A stretch of 64,000 bases of DNA from Helicobacter pylori (GTDB lineage Bacteria; Campylobacterota; Campylobacteria; Campylobacterales; Helicobacteraceae): positions 1,426,001-1,490,000 of the forward strand of contig NZ_CP051500.1 of assembly GCF_016755635.1 (NCBI RefSeq), read 5' to 3'. Shown here in pieces: positions 1-10,894 of this stretch. A program made the position numbers and the translations under genes. The first letter of the stretch is position 1, and each line of letters opens with the position of its first letter. The notes beneath the pieces are model-generated. The model did no database searches. It saw only the letters and a list, made by a program, of their open reading frames with translations, and was not told the DNA's origin.

Positions 1-109
1 AAAAAGGGCTGTTTGTTATGGCAGCATGGATTATGATAGGACTAAATAATAATAAGGCTCTGTTCTCATCAATAGGGATAAGCTTGATTCCACATAAAGC
101 TTTTCAACC
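1..109. other. Window edge, unassigned
   Basis: I could not assign this short stretch downstream of murB. One plus-strand frame stays open from the window edge into the murB 3' end and reads as a hydrophobic then polar tail. It could be the end of an upstream gene, but no family is recognisable from so few residues. Confidence 0.3.
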
Positions 110-889
110 CTATCTCAAAATCTTCACTTCTTCTTCTAAATGAATGCCGTATTCTTGTAACACTCTGGTTTTGGCGAGTTCTATCAAATCCAGGGCTTCT
201 TCAAATTCTGCACCCCCCAAATTCACTAAAAAATTCGCATGCTCTTTAGCAAATCCCACTCTTTTCAAACAATAACCCCTTAAGCCCACGCCCTCTAAAA
301 GCCTGCCCGCATGATCGTTAGGCGGGTTTTTGAAACAGCTCCCAAAATTAGGCAATTTGGGATGGCTTTTGCGCATGCTTTTACACGCTTTTAAAACTTC
401 TTGTCTAAAACCATGCGTTTTTTTAAACATCGCCCTTAAAACAACGCCATTGAATTTGCTGCTGCGATAGCCCAGCCCCAAAGTCTCTTTTTCTAGCCAT
501 TCGCCATTAATGCAAGCGCTTTCTAAAACATTTTTGATTTCAAATTCTTTCATGCCGGCATTCATTTTAACTAACGCCCCTAAAGTGCCAGGCAATTGCC
601 CTAAAAACTCCAAACCCCCTAAATCATTCGCCCTAAAATAATTAAAAATTTTAGACGCATTGGCCGCTCCCCCTACCTCCACCCACTCACCTTGATCGCA
701 AATATAATCATAGTTTTTTCCTAATAAAGCGAGATTTTTCACGCCAGGAGCGATTAAAAGGTTGTTCGCTAAGCCTATGATCTGGTGTTCTTGAGAGATT
801 TCATTATCGTTTTCTAAAACGCTCACTTTTAAAGGCGTGCCGATTTTCACGCTGCTGTAACGAGAAAAATCAATGGTGGTTTCTAGCAT
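110..889 (-). CDS. murB: UDP-N-acetylenolpyruvoylglucosamine reductase MurB
   Basis: MurB is the cytoplasmic flavoenzyme that uses NADPH to reduce UDP-GlcNAc-enolpyruvate to UDP-MurNAc in peptidoglycan precursor synthesis. The 259-residue protein shows the FAD-binding pattern around residues 90-115 (GGLEFLGQLPGTLGALVKMN), the substrate-domain segment NFGSCFKNP near 180, and a late acidic LEEEVKIL end. It is short compared with E. coli MurB, in line with the compact type II MurB of Campylobacterota. It starts 3 bases after the stop of fliQ, so it is probably the distal gene of the fliI-fliQ-murB run. The HP1418 equivalence is remembered synteny. Confidence 0.93.
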   Translation of the reverse strand: MLETTIDFSRYSSVKIGTPLKVSVLENDNEISQEHQIIGLANNLLIAPGVKNLALLGKNYDYICDQGEWVEVGGAANASKIFNYFRANDLGGLEFLGQLPGTLGALVKMNAGMKEFEIKNVLESACINGEWLEKETLGLGYRSSKFNGVVLRAMFKKTHGFRQEVLKACKSMRKSHPKLPNFGSCFKNPPNDHAGRLLEGVGLRGYCLKRVGFAKEHANFLVNLGGAEFEEALDLIELAKTRVLQEYGIHLEEEVKILR

Positions 890-892
890 TTT

Positions 893-1159
893 CTAGCCTA
901 TGATTTTAGGAATGAGCTTGATTAAGGTTTTGGTGTAATCTAAAAGCATGTTCGTCATCCACGGCATGGTTAAAATCAGCACCCCAATCACGGCTAAAAT
1001 CTTAGGCACAAAAGACAAAGTCATTTCATTGATTTGAGTGGTCGCTTGAAAAATACTGACTAATAGCCCCACCACCAAGCCCGCTAGTAATACCGGTAAA
1101 GAAATCATCAAAGTGATTTTATAAGTCTCAATGGCGAGTTTCATGAGTTGTGATTCCAT
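893..1159 (-). CDS. fliQ: Flagellar export apparatus protein FliQ
   Basis: FliQ is a small integral membrane component of the flagellar type III export gate, together with FliP and FliR. The 88-residue protein has the expected two hydrophobic hairpin segments, about residues 13-38 and 50-72, with the conserved ATTQINEMTLSFVPKI loop between them. Its length matches the family (about 89 residues). It lies 10 bases downstream of fliI and directly upstream of murB on the same strand, consistent with one operon in which an export ATPase precedes an export-gate subunit. Confidence 0.95.
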   Translation of the reverse strand: MESQLMKLAIETYKITLMISLPVLLAGLVVGLLVSIFQATTQINEMTLSFVPKILAVIGVLILTMPWMTNMLLDYTKTLIKLIPKIIG

Positions 1160-1169
1160 AACATTCCTT

Positions 1170-2474
1170 TTATCTTAAGATTTCTTCTAATTGCTGAAAG
1201 CTTTGTTCAAAAGGCTGCAAAGCGTTTTCATCTTGCGCTAAAAACTGCTCCATTAAAGCCTTTTTCTTAATCGCTTCATCAAGCTCTTTATCGTTCCCCA
1301 TTTGATAAGAGCCGATGCGAATGAGCATTTCATTTTCTTTCAATAACGCATACAAACGGCGGAATTTTCTCGCATGCAAGTTTTGAGACTCGCTGATGAT
1401 GTCTTTAGCCACCCTTGATGCGGAGTTTAAAATATTGATGGGAGGGTAGATCCCATAATCGGTCAATTCCCTGCTTAAGACAATATGCCCGTCTAAAATA
1501 CTCCTGGCCTGATCGGCTATGGGATCGCTCAAATCATCGCCCTCTACTAGCACGCTAAAAAAAGCCGTAATGCTCCCCTTATTTTCTTCCTTGCCCGCCC
1601 TCTCCATTAATTGAGGCAATAAAGAAAGCGCGGATGGGGGGTAGCCTTTGGAAGTGGGCGGTTCGCCTAAGGCTAAACCGATTTCTCTTTGAGCCATAGC
1701 GAAACGAGTCACTGAATCCATGATAAACAACACGTCTAGCCCTTGGTTTTTAAAATACTCCGCCACGCTCATCGCGCAAAAAGCCCCGTATTTGCGCATC
1801 AAAGGGCTATCATCGCTCGTAGCGACCACCAACACGCAAGAGCTTAAATCCCCTTTTAAGTTTTTCTCTATAAATTCAGGGATTTCTCTGCCCCTTTCCC
1901 CAATCAAAGCGATCACTTTAATGGGCGCTAAGCAACCCCTAGTGATCATGCCCATTAGCGTGGATTTACCCACCCCAGAGCCGGCAAAAATGCCCAGTTT
2001 TTGCCCCTTACCGCAAGTCAAAAGCCCATCAATGCTCTTCACCCCCACGCTAAAAACCTCATCAATCAAGCCTCTTTTTAAAGGGGCTATAGGCGTTGTA
2101 ATAACAGGCGCTAATCGCTCATAATCCAATGCCCCCTTATTGTCAATGACTTGCCCTAAAGGGTTAAGCACCCTCCCTAAAAGATTACGGCCCACAGGGA
2201 AATTCAACCCCTCTTTTAAAAACAGCACCTTATCGCCAGCCCTAGCCCCCTCTATGAAGTTAAAGGGCGTGAAACCAAACTGCTCTTTTTCTGCCACCAC
2301 CACCATTCCCACGCATTCGCTGCCATCGCTTTTTTCAATCTTCACCACATCGCCCACAGAGGGGTTAAAACCATCCGCATAAACGATATTGGGCATGATT
2401 TTTTTCACGCTCCCGTAGCGAGGCGATAGATCAAAACGTTGATTCAAGCGGTTTTTTAAGGATTTTAGAGGCAT
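1170..2474 (-). CDS. fliI: Flagellum-specific ATPase FliI
   Basis: FliI is the cytoplasmic hexameric ATPase of flagellar type III export, related to the F1 beta subunit. The 434-residue protein has a Walker A motif GIFAGSGVGKST near residues 162-173, a Walker B region VLFIMDSVTRFA near 248-259, and the family stretch ALGEPPTSKGYPPS near 268-281. An N-terminal beta-barrel domain precedes the nucleotide-binding core. The stop of the upstream VirB11-like gene directly abuts its start, so the genes are likely co-transcribed. The HP1420 equivalence is recalled. Confidence 0.96.
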   Translation of the reverse strand: MPLKSLKNRLNQRFDLSPRYGSVKKIMPNIVYADGFNPSVGDVVKIEKSDGSECVGMVVVAEKEQFGFTPFNFIEGARAGDKVLFLKEGLNFPVGRNLLGRVLNPLGQVIDNKGALDYERLAPVITTPIAPLKRGLIDEVFSVGVKSIDGLLTCGKGQKLGIFAGSGVGKSTLMGMITRGCLAPIKVIALIGERGREIPEFIEKNLKGDLSSCVLVVATSDDSPLMRKYGAFCAMSVAEYFKNQGLDVLFIMDSVTRFAMAQREIGLALGEPPTSKGYPPSALSLLPQLMERAGKEENKGSITAFFSVLVEGDDLSDPIADQARSILDGHIVLSRELTDYGIYPPINILNSASRVAKDIISESQNLHARKFRRLYALLKENEMLIRIGSYQMGNDKELDEAIKKKALMEQFLAQDENALQPFEQSFQQLEEILR

Positions 2475-3389
2475 TTAAAGCTCTTTAGTCCATAAGACTT
2501 CAGCGATTTGGTGCTCATTGTTGATTCTATTCACATGCACAATCACATCAATCGCGCTTTTAAAATACGCTCGCATCAAGTCCTTGTCTAAGGCATGCGC
2601 ATAACGCATGCTCAAATTCAGTGAAAGGGCTTCTAAAGTGTTTTGGGCGCTATTAGCGTGAATGGTTGAGAGCATGCCCTTATGCCCGGTGTTTCCTAAA
2701 CGCAAAAAGAGCGCTGCATTCCTGGTGTCAATCTCGCCCACAATGAGCCTGTCCGGGTTTAAGCGCATGGCCATATTGAGAGCGTCTTCATAATTAAAGC
2801 GCGTGTTTTCTTGCTTGCCCACTAAAAGCCCCACGCAATTGCTGAACGCTTTTAAATCCAATTCTTGGCTGTCTTCAACGCTCACCACCCTTTCATCTTT
2901 ATTGACGCAATCTAAAAGAGCGTTTAATAAGCTTGTTTTACCGCTTGAAGTTTCCCCGCTAATGAGAATGTTATGCCCTTTTAGCGCTAAATTTTTCAAA
3001 CTTTTTGGATCGCTTGCTTTGAAAGTGAAATCCTCTAAACTTAAGGGCTTAAGCCTAGGCACACGGATATTGAGCGTGATTTGATTATTGGTAGTGATGC
3101 TGAAGTGATTCGCGCTCACCCTATAGCGCGTGAAAGGGATAGAGCAATTTAGAGTGGGGTGCTCTTCATCAAAAAACAACCCCCTAAAACTGGCCAATTG
3201 CTCGCAAAATCTCAGCAAAAACGCCTTATCAAAAAGTGCATGCCCTCTTTTTTCTCGGGTGTTATTGACTTTATAAAGCCAAAGCTCCTGCTCGGTGTTG
3301 ATGATAAGCTCGGTGATCCCGCTTTCTAAAAAAGGGGTAAAATGGCTAATTAGGGCTTGTAAAACTCTATGGGTTTGTAAAGTTTCCAA
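2475..3389 (-). CDS. VirB11/TrbB-like secretion ATPase, orphan
   Basis: This 304-residue protein belongs to the VirB11/TrbB/CpaF family of hexameric secretion ATPases. It has a Walker A GETSSGKTSLL near residues 144-154, the Asp-box-like VVSVEDSQELDL near 169-180, a Walker B region NPDRLIVGEIDTRNA near 211-225, and the His-box GNTGHKGMLSTIHANS near 232-247. It is not next to other type IV secretion genes but sits directly upstream of fliI with no gap. Its partner machinery is therefore not visible here. It corresponds by synteny to HP1421, historically annotated as a conjugative-transfer homologue. Its role is unknown to me. Confidence 0.85.
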   Translation of the reverse strand: METLQTHRVLQALISHFTPFLESGITELIINTEQELWLYKVNNTREKRGHALFDKAFLLRFCEQLASFRGLFFDEEHPTLNCSIPFTRYRVSANHFSITTNNQITLNIRVPRLKPLSLEDFTFKASDPKSLKNLALKGHNILISGETSSGKTSLLNALLDCVNKDERVVSVEDSQELDLKAFSNCVGLLVGKQENTRFNYEDALNMAMRLNPDRLIVGEIDTRNAALFLRLGNTGHKGMLSTIHANSAQNTLEALSLNLSMRYAHALDKDLMRAYFKSAIDVIVHVNRINNEHQIAEVLWTKEL

Positions 3390-3405
3390 AAGCCCTATCC
3401 TTTTA

Positions 3406-6186
<2,781 letters not shown>

Positions 6187-6191
6187 TTATC

Positions 6192-6449
6192 TTATGATTC
6201 TTTTGTTTTAGGAGCGATATAAAGGTGCGTGTCTTTTCGCGGCACATTTTTTAAAGTAGGGATTTGTAAAATCGTGTATTCTTCTATCCCTTTTAAATAG
6301 TGCAAACTAATCGCATCGCCTATTTTCACTTCTTTACTGGCCTTAGCGCAACTCCCATTGAGCCACACCGCCCCCACATTGCACATATCTGTCGCTAAAA
6401 CGCGCCGCTTCACTAAACCCACTGATTGTAAAAATTTGTCTATTCGCAT
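6192..6449 (-). CDS. S4-domain RNA-binding protein
   Basis: This 85-residue protein consists mainly of an S4 RNA-binding domain. The N-terminal MRIDKFLQSVGLVKRR and the following GAVWLNGSCAKASKEVKIGD are the two halves of the alpha-L motif. It resembles the small RqcH-associated or heat-shock Hsp15-like S4 proteins that bind ribosomal RNA or stalled large subunits; the exact subgroup cannot be assigned by eye. It sits 23 bases upstream of ileS on the same strand and is likely co-transcribed. Confidence 0.85.
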   Translation of the reverse strand: MRIDKFLQSVGLVKRRVLATDMCNVGAVWLNGSCAKASKEVKIGDAISLHYLKGIEEYTILQIPTLKNVPRKDTHLYIAPKTKES

Positions 6450-6550
6450 GCGTTTATTTTACCCTATTCTTTAAGTTTTTATCCATAACTTATAAGGGTT
6501 TTAGTTTTAGCATGTTAGCATTCAGCCACCACTCTTTTTAAGGAATTTGC

Positions 6551-7171
6551 TTGAAGTTTCAAATTGTGAGTTTGTTAGCCGCTCTTTTATTAGCCTCTTG
6601 TTTGCCCCCTAAGGGCCATCATTCTGGTTTGGTGAATATGTATATCGCTCATCAAGGCCAAAGCGTGCGCACTTATTGGCGCAAAATAGATAGAGGAGTT
6701 GTCGCCAAACACAATGAAACGCTTGAAAAAAACCCTAAAGCAAAGCTCAAAGACCCTAGGGGGCCTTTGTTCATGCTAGGGAGTGAGCGCTTCATGCTCT
6801 TATGGAAAAACCGCTACGCTTTAGCCAAAGTCCAATCGTTCAAGCTAGAGCCTGGGTTTTATTACTTGGATTCTTTTAGCGTGGAAACTCAAAAAGGCAT
6901 CTTGCAGAGCGCCCCCGGCTATTCATACACCAAAAATGGCTATGATTTCAAAAACAACCGCCCTTTTTTCCTGGCCTTTGAAGTCAAACCTGATGGCACA
7001 ATCATTCTTCCTAGCGTGGAATTGAGCCTGATTAAAACCCCTAGAGGCTTTTTAGGGGTGTTCTTGTTTGACAATAACCAAAAGGGGGCTAATACCCAAT
7101 GGATTGAAGGGAGTTTGAATTTAAAGCTTAAAAACGCTTCTTTTAAAGACGCATGGGGGTTGGAACCATAA
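6551..7171 (+). CDS. Putative lipoprotein, unknown function
   Basis: The 206-residue product begins with a TTG start preceded by TAAGGA. Its short hydrophobic signal, LLAALLLASC, ends in a lipobox cysteine at residue 17, so export and lipidation are expected. The mature part is basic, with aromatic-rich beta-strand-like segments (for example LEPGFYYLDSF), and resembles no enzyme I recognise. It is transcribed divergently from the S4-ileS group. By synteny it is HP1424-like. A TTG start is inferred because no ATG precedes the signal peptide in frame. Confidence 0.75.
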   Translation: MKFQIVSLLAALLLASCLPPKGHHSGLVNMYIAHQGQSVRTYWRKIDRGVVAKHNETLEKNPKAKLKDPRGPLFMLGSERFMLLWKNRYALAKVQSFKLEPGFYYLDSFSVETQKGILQSAPGYSYTKNGYDFKNNRPFFLAFEVKPDGTIILPSVELSLIKTPRGFLGVFLFDNNQKGANTQWIEGSLNLKLKNASFKDAWGLEP

Positions 7172-7303
7172 AGCATGAAGCGATCGCTCGCTTTTCGTAA
7201 GCTCTTCATGTATGATTAGATTGTAAAAAAATACCTTGAGTATTTTTTAGATTTTATTACCCCTATTCAATTGGGACAAAGCCATTAATTTTTTTAAAAA
7301 CTT

Positions 7304-8184
7304 TTAAAACCGATAAACATAATCCGCGCTCCAAGTAACATAGCTTTCAAAAATGCCCCTAGGGGTTTTTGCTTGTAAAACCCTCACACTTTCGCAAGTC
7401 TTTAGCTTTTTTAAAGAACAACTAGGAGGTCGCCATGGATGCTCGCGCTCAATTCTAGCGTGTGGTGCTTATCGCCCATTCTTAGCCCTAGTGAGCCATA
7501 GCCCTGAAATTGCACTAATTGCGCTAATATATTGCCAAAATCTTTAAGAACATTGGCTGTTACGCTCTCACCCCCTAACCCAACCCCTATAAAATAACCG
7601 ATGAAAAACTTCTCATTTTCATACACATTGTGTAAAAAATCTAACAAAAAGCTGTAAGTTGACATTGTTATCATACCACCATTAAAAAAAGAAACAGGAC
7701 TTATTACGCCTATAGGCACTCCAAATAAGTATTGTTGGTATTTATCTTTTTCCATGTAATTGCCCGCTTTATAGGAATATTGGAACCATCCCCTAACGCC
7801 AAAACCCATTTTTTAATCTTAACAGGAGCGGCATACTGATACCCCACCTTAAAATTAAAGCCGTTTAAGATTGTGCTGGGATCTTTTCTTTCTAAGGGTC
7901 TTCCACCCAAGAAGTGAGGCAGCAAAACAAAACTATCTTTATAAGCTAAATTCCATGAAAACATCCCGCTATAGCCAAGACCGGCAAAAAAAGCGCTTTT
8001 ATCCGCTCTTTGATGTTTAGCCTTAGCTTTTTCTTTCGCTAAAGCTTCTTGAACCTTCTTTCCAACGAGTTCATTAAGCCCGCTCTCATCTATAGCGTGG
8101 CTAAAATGAAACCCTAGCGCAGAACAAAAAGCTAAAAATAAAAATTTCTTATTGGGTTTTAAAAAATGGGGGAGTAACTTGCAT
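7304..8184 (-). pseudogene. Outer-membrane protein pseudogene with three frameshifts
   Basis: Reading the minus strand across three frames reconstructs one outer-membrane protein. It has a start at 8184, a signal peptide (KKFLFLAFCSALGF) ending in a Ser-His-Ala stretch, a mid part GYSGMFSWNLAYKDSF, barrel strands such as GFGVRGWFQYSYKAG, and a C-terminus SYVTWSADYVYRF ending in Phe. Breaks lie at the A6 run at 8161-8166, the T6 run at 7809-7814, and near 7430. The first two are single-base homopolymer changes. It probably belongs to the Hof/Hor-like porin families but cannot be placed precisely. Two fragments (7411-7809 and 7710-7964) stay open but are unlikely to be functional. Confidence 0.7.
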
Positions 8185-8453
8185 ACCGGTTTCTTGATTG
8201 AAAAATTGTTTTAATATTTTGAATATTGTAAAACATTGAAGCTTAAATTAAAAGTCTTAACAATATTATTGGATAAAAAATTACTTTTTATAGGCATTAA
8301 TGAGTATTTTTAACATTAATGAATGTTTGTAAAAATAAAAATCAAGCGTGTTGCGGTGGTTGGATTGGATTTAATGGGTTAGATTTGAATGATAGTATTT
8401 TAAAGTCAAAACCAGAGACAACCCTAGTCAAGTTGCCCCTAGCCACACCGATA

Positions 8454-8636
8454 TTACTCGTGATGCCCGTGGCAGCAACCTTCTTCTTGATGATGACTAT
8501 CGCTAGTGCTACAACAACCTTCTTCATGATGAGAGCTGTGGTGGTGATGGTGGTGTTCACCGCCATGATAGTGGTGGTGGTGTGTGTGGTGATGGTGGTG
8601 GTGGTGCCCGCCGTGTTGTTCTTCATGGTGTGCCAT
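8454..8636 (-). CDS. hpn: Histidine-rich nickel-binding protein Hpn
   Basis: Hpn is a 60-residue cytoplasmic protein that binds and stores nickel for urease and hydrogenase. Nearly half the residues are histidine, in runs of up to seven, and two GCC motifs (EEGCCSTSD and EEGCCHGHHE) add cysteine ligands. The start is set by AAGGAG about 6 bases upstream. The roughly 60-base leader, including a CTAGCC...GAGCTAG hairpin, is nearly the same as that of the hpn-like gene at 14051, suggesting an ancient duplication. It is a single gene with the OMP pseudogene downstream. Confidence 0.97.
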   Translation of the reverse strand: MAHHEEQHGGHHHHHHHTHHHHYHGGEHHHHHHSSHHEEGCCSTSDSHHQEEGCCHGHHE

Positions 8637-8834
8637 GATGACTCCTTTGATTAAAAATTTAAATTCTAGCTCACTGGCTAGGATTTTATTCTACAATATA
8701 AAATCTAATTAATTGTTAATGAAAGAAAATTTAGCGCTAATTTTTAATCCATATCCCCTAAATTTTGAATTATCGCTTGACTAAAATCAACACCCCCCAT
8801 TAGAAAAAAGACAAAACCTCACAAAAAAGAGTTT

Positions 8835-9908
8835 TCAAATTTGCTGAGAGAGCTTTTTCTCCCTCAATTGCCCGCAAGCCGCTTCAATATCCAAGGCTTT
8901 AGACTCTCTAATGGTGCATAATAAGCCTTTAGAGTTTAAAAAATCCGCAAACATTCTAGCGTTCTCTAAGCTAGGGCGTTCAAACTTAGAGCCTTCATGC
9001 GGGTTGAATAAAATCAAATTCACTTTGGATTTAATGCCGTTTAAAAGTTTTAAAAGTTTTTTAGCGCAATCCAAGCTATCGTTTAGATCTTTAATCAAAA
9101 GGTATTCAAACATCACTCTTTTTCGTTGCTCTAAAGGCCATTTCCTCACTTCATTCAAAACGCATTCAATGTTGTATTTTTTATTCAAGGGCATTAAAGA
9201 TGAACGCGTTTTGTCATCTACGGCGTGTAAGGATATGGCTAATTGCACGCCTAAATTTTTGCCCGCTAAAATAGGGATTTTATCGGCTACGCCGCTCGTG
9301 GAAATGGTGATCCTTTTAGGCGAAATTTGCATGCCGGTATTAAAAATCTCAATCGCCTTACACACCTCATCTAAATTGTTCAAAGGCTCGCCCATTCCCA
9401 TAAAAACAATGTTGAGCGCTTTTTCAATGGGGAGGTTATTGTCTTCTTTAATGAGTAGGGCTTGCTGGATAATCTCGCTCGCTTTGAGATCCCTTACAAA
9501 ACCGCCTTTTTGAGTGAAACAAAACGCGCAACCCACTTGACAGCCGATTTGACAAGACACGCACACGGTGTATTTTTCCCCCTCTAAAATGGCGTTAGTC
9601 TTTTCATCAATCTTTTTGTCTTTCATTTTCAACAACACCGCTTCAAAAGTGTGGTTGTCTCTTAAAGATTTAAAAAGGTATTTTTTAGAGCCATCAACGC
9701 TCTTTCTCACATGCGTGATTTCTATCGTGCGCAAAGTAAATTCTTGCTCCAAATAAGCGATAAAATCTTTTGAAAAATTATTTTGCATGTCTTTAAAGCT
9801 TGTTTTATACTTCGTATAGAGCCACAAATAAAGCTGTTTAGCCCTAAAACTCGGTTTTAAAAGCTGACTCAATTCCTTTAGAGTGAAATCATAAATGCTC
9901 GCTTTCAT
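8835..9908 (-). CDS. rlmN: Dual-specificity 23S rRNA/tRNA methyltransferase RlmN
   Basis: RlmN is a radical-SAM enzyme that methylates C2 of A2503 in 23S rRNA and A37 in some tRNAs. The 357-residue protein has the family CxxxCxxC cluster motif in CQVGCAFC (about residues 123-130). It also has the segment [11 protein letters not shown] near 168-178 and a C-terminal Cys in the AACGQLR segment, which fits the mechanistic cysteine. Its start overlaps the stop of kpsF by 4 bases, indicating translational coupling in the rnj-kpsF-rlmN group. Confidence 0.95.
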   Translation of the reverse strand: MKASIYDFTLKELSQLLKPSFRAKQLYLWLYTKYKTSFKDMQNNFSKDFIAYLEQEFTLRTIEITHVRKSVDGSKKYLFKSLRDNHTFEAVLLKMKDKKIDEKTNAILEGEKYTVCVSCQIGCQVGCAFCFTQKGGFVRDLKASEIIQQALLIKEDNNLPIEKALNIVFMGMGEPLNNLDEVCKAIEIFNTGMQISPKRITISTSGVADKIPILAGKNLGVQLAISLHAVDDKTRSSLMPLNKKYNIECVLNEVRKWPLEQRKRVMFEYLLIKDLNDSLDCAKKLLKLLNGIKSKVNLILFNPHEGSKFERPSLENARMFADFLNSKGLLCTIRESKALDIEAACGQLREKKLSQQI

Positions 9909-10894
9909 GCTTTAAGCCCTAATTCTAAAAGTTGGTGCAAGTGCAAGACCCCTAAAACCTTATTGCAATCATCTACGCACACTAAAAGCTGGATCTTATG
10001 GCGCTCTAAAAATTCTAACGCTTCTAAAAGAAGAGCGTCTAAATTCTTAAAGCTTTTAGGTTTTAAAGTGGCAAAATGTCTCACTTCGCTCTTTAAACTC
10101 ACCCCTTTTAATAGCGCCCTACGGACATCGCCATCGCTCAACACCCCCACAAGCTCGTTAGCCTCATTGACTAAAATCGCGCTGCCTAAGCGTTTTTCAC
10201 TCATTTCTATGAGCGCGTCTTTAAAACTTGTGCTAGGAAGAATTAGGGGGAGATTCGTGGTTTGTAATAAGTCTTTAACCTTGACAAAAAGTTTTTTGCC
10301 CAAAAGCCCGCCCGGATGAAAGGAGGCAAAATCTTCTTGGCTAAAGTTTTTCGCTCGCATCAAGCATGCCATTAAAACATCGCCTAACGCTAGAGTTAGG
10401 GTGGTAGAAGTCGTTGGAGCGGTGTTGATCGGGCAAGCTTCTTTTTTAATTTTCAAGCTCAAATAATAATCGCCGAGTTTAGAGAGCGAGCTAGTAGGGC
10501 TTTTAGTGAAAGTGATGATTTTATGGCTCAAGCGTTTTAAATGGCTCACCAGATTCAACAATTCTAAAGACTCGCCCCCATAGCTAATCATTAAAATCAC
10601 ATCGTTTTTTTCCACCATGCCCAAATCCCCATGCATGGCTTCTGTGGGGTGTAAAAACGCGCTCCTGTTACCGGTGCTTAGCATGGAAGCAGCGATTTTT
10701 TGCGCCACTAAAGCGCTCTTACCCACGCCCACTATCACAAGCTTACCCCCTTTTTCTTGGCTTTTTAAAATGAGCTTGACAACCGCTTCTAAATCGTTAG
10801 GTTCTTGGAATTGCTTAACGCTTTCTAAAAGCGCGCTCGCTTCATCTCTTAAGACTTGCGCGGCGATAGCGTTGTAATCAGGTAGCATGGACAT
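9905..10894 (-). CDS. kpsF: Arabinose-5-phosphate isomerase (KdsD/KpsF family)
   Basis: KdsD/KpsF interconverts ribulose-5-phosphate and arabinose-5-phosphate, the first step towards Kdo for lipopolysaccharide. The 329-residue protein has an N-terminal SIS sugar-isomerase domain ([19 protein letters not shown] near residues 53-71, with ISYGGES near 103-109). Two C-terminal CBS domains follow, containing the [13 protein letters not shown] and [11 protein letters not shown] segments. Its start overlaps the end of the RNase J gene, and its stop overlaps the rlmN start. The only Kdo-pathway gene in this window is this one. Confidence 0.94.
   Translation of the reverse strand: MSMLPDYNAIAAQVLRDEASALLESVKQFQEPNDLEAVVKLILKSQEKGGKLVIVGVGKSALVAQKIAASMLSTGNRSAFLHPTEAMHGDLGMVEKNDVILMISYGGESLELLNLVSHLKRLSHKIITFTKSPTSSLSKLGDYYLSLKIKKEACPINTAPTTSTTLTLALGDVLMACLMRAKNFSQEDFASFHPGGLLGKKLFVKVKDLLQTTNLPLILPSTSFKDALIEMSEKRLGSAILVNEANELVGVLSDGDVRRALLKGVSLKSEVRHFATLKPKSFKNLDALLLEALEFLERHKIQLLVCVDDCNKVLGVLHLHQLLELGLKA

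Noticed and set aside
2475-3389. Part of a complete type IV secretion system
   Set aside because: Only the VirB11-like ATPase is here; neighbours are flagellar and housekeeping genes.
8454-8636. Tandem histidine codon repeats resembling a CRISPR or satellite array
   Set aside because: The repeats are in-frame His codons of hpn with no spacers. No CRISPR array is present in the window.
8319-8654. Long plus-strand reading frame opposite hpn
   Set aside because: It is the antisense of the histidine codon runs and gives a Val/Met-rich artefact. hpn itself has a proper start and ribosome site.
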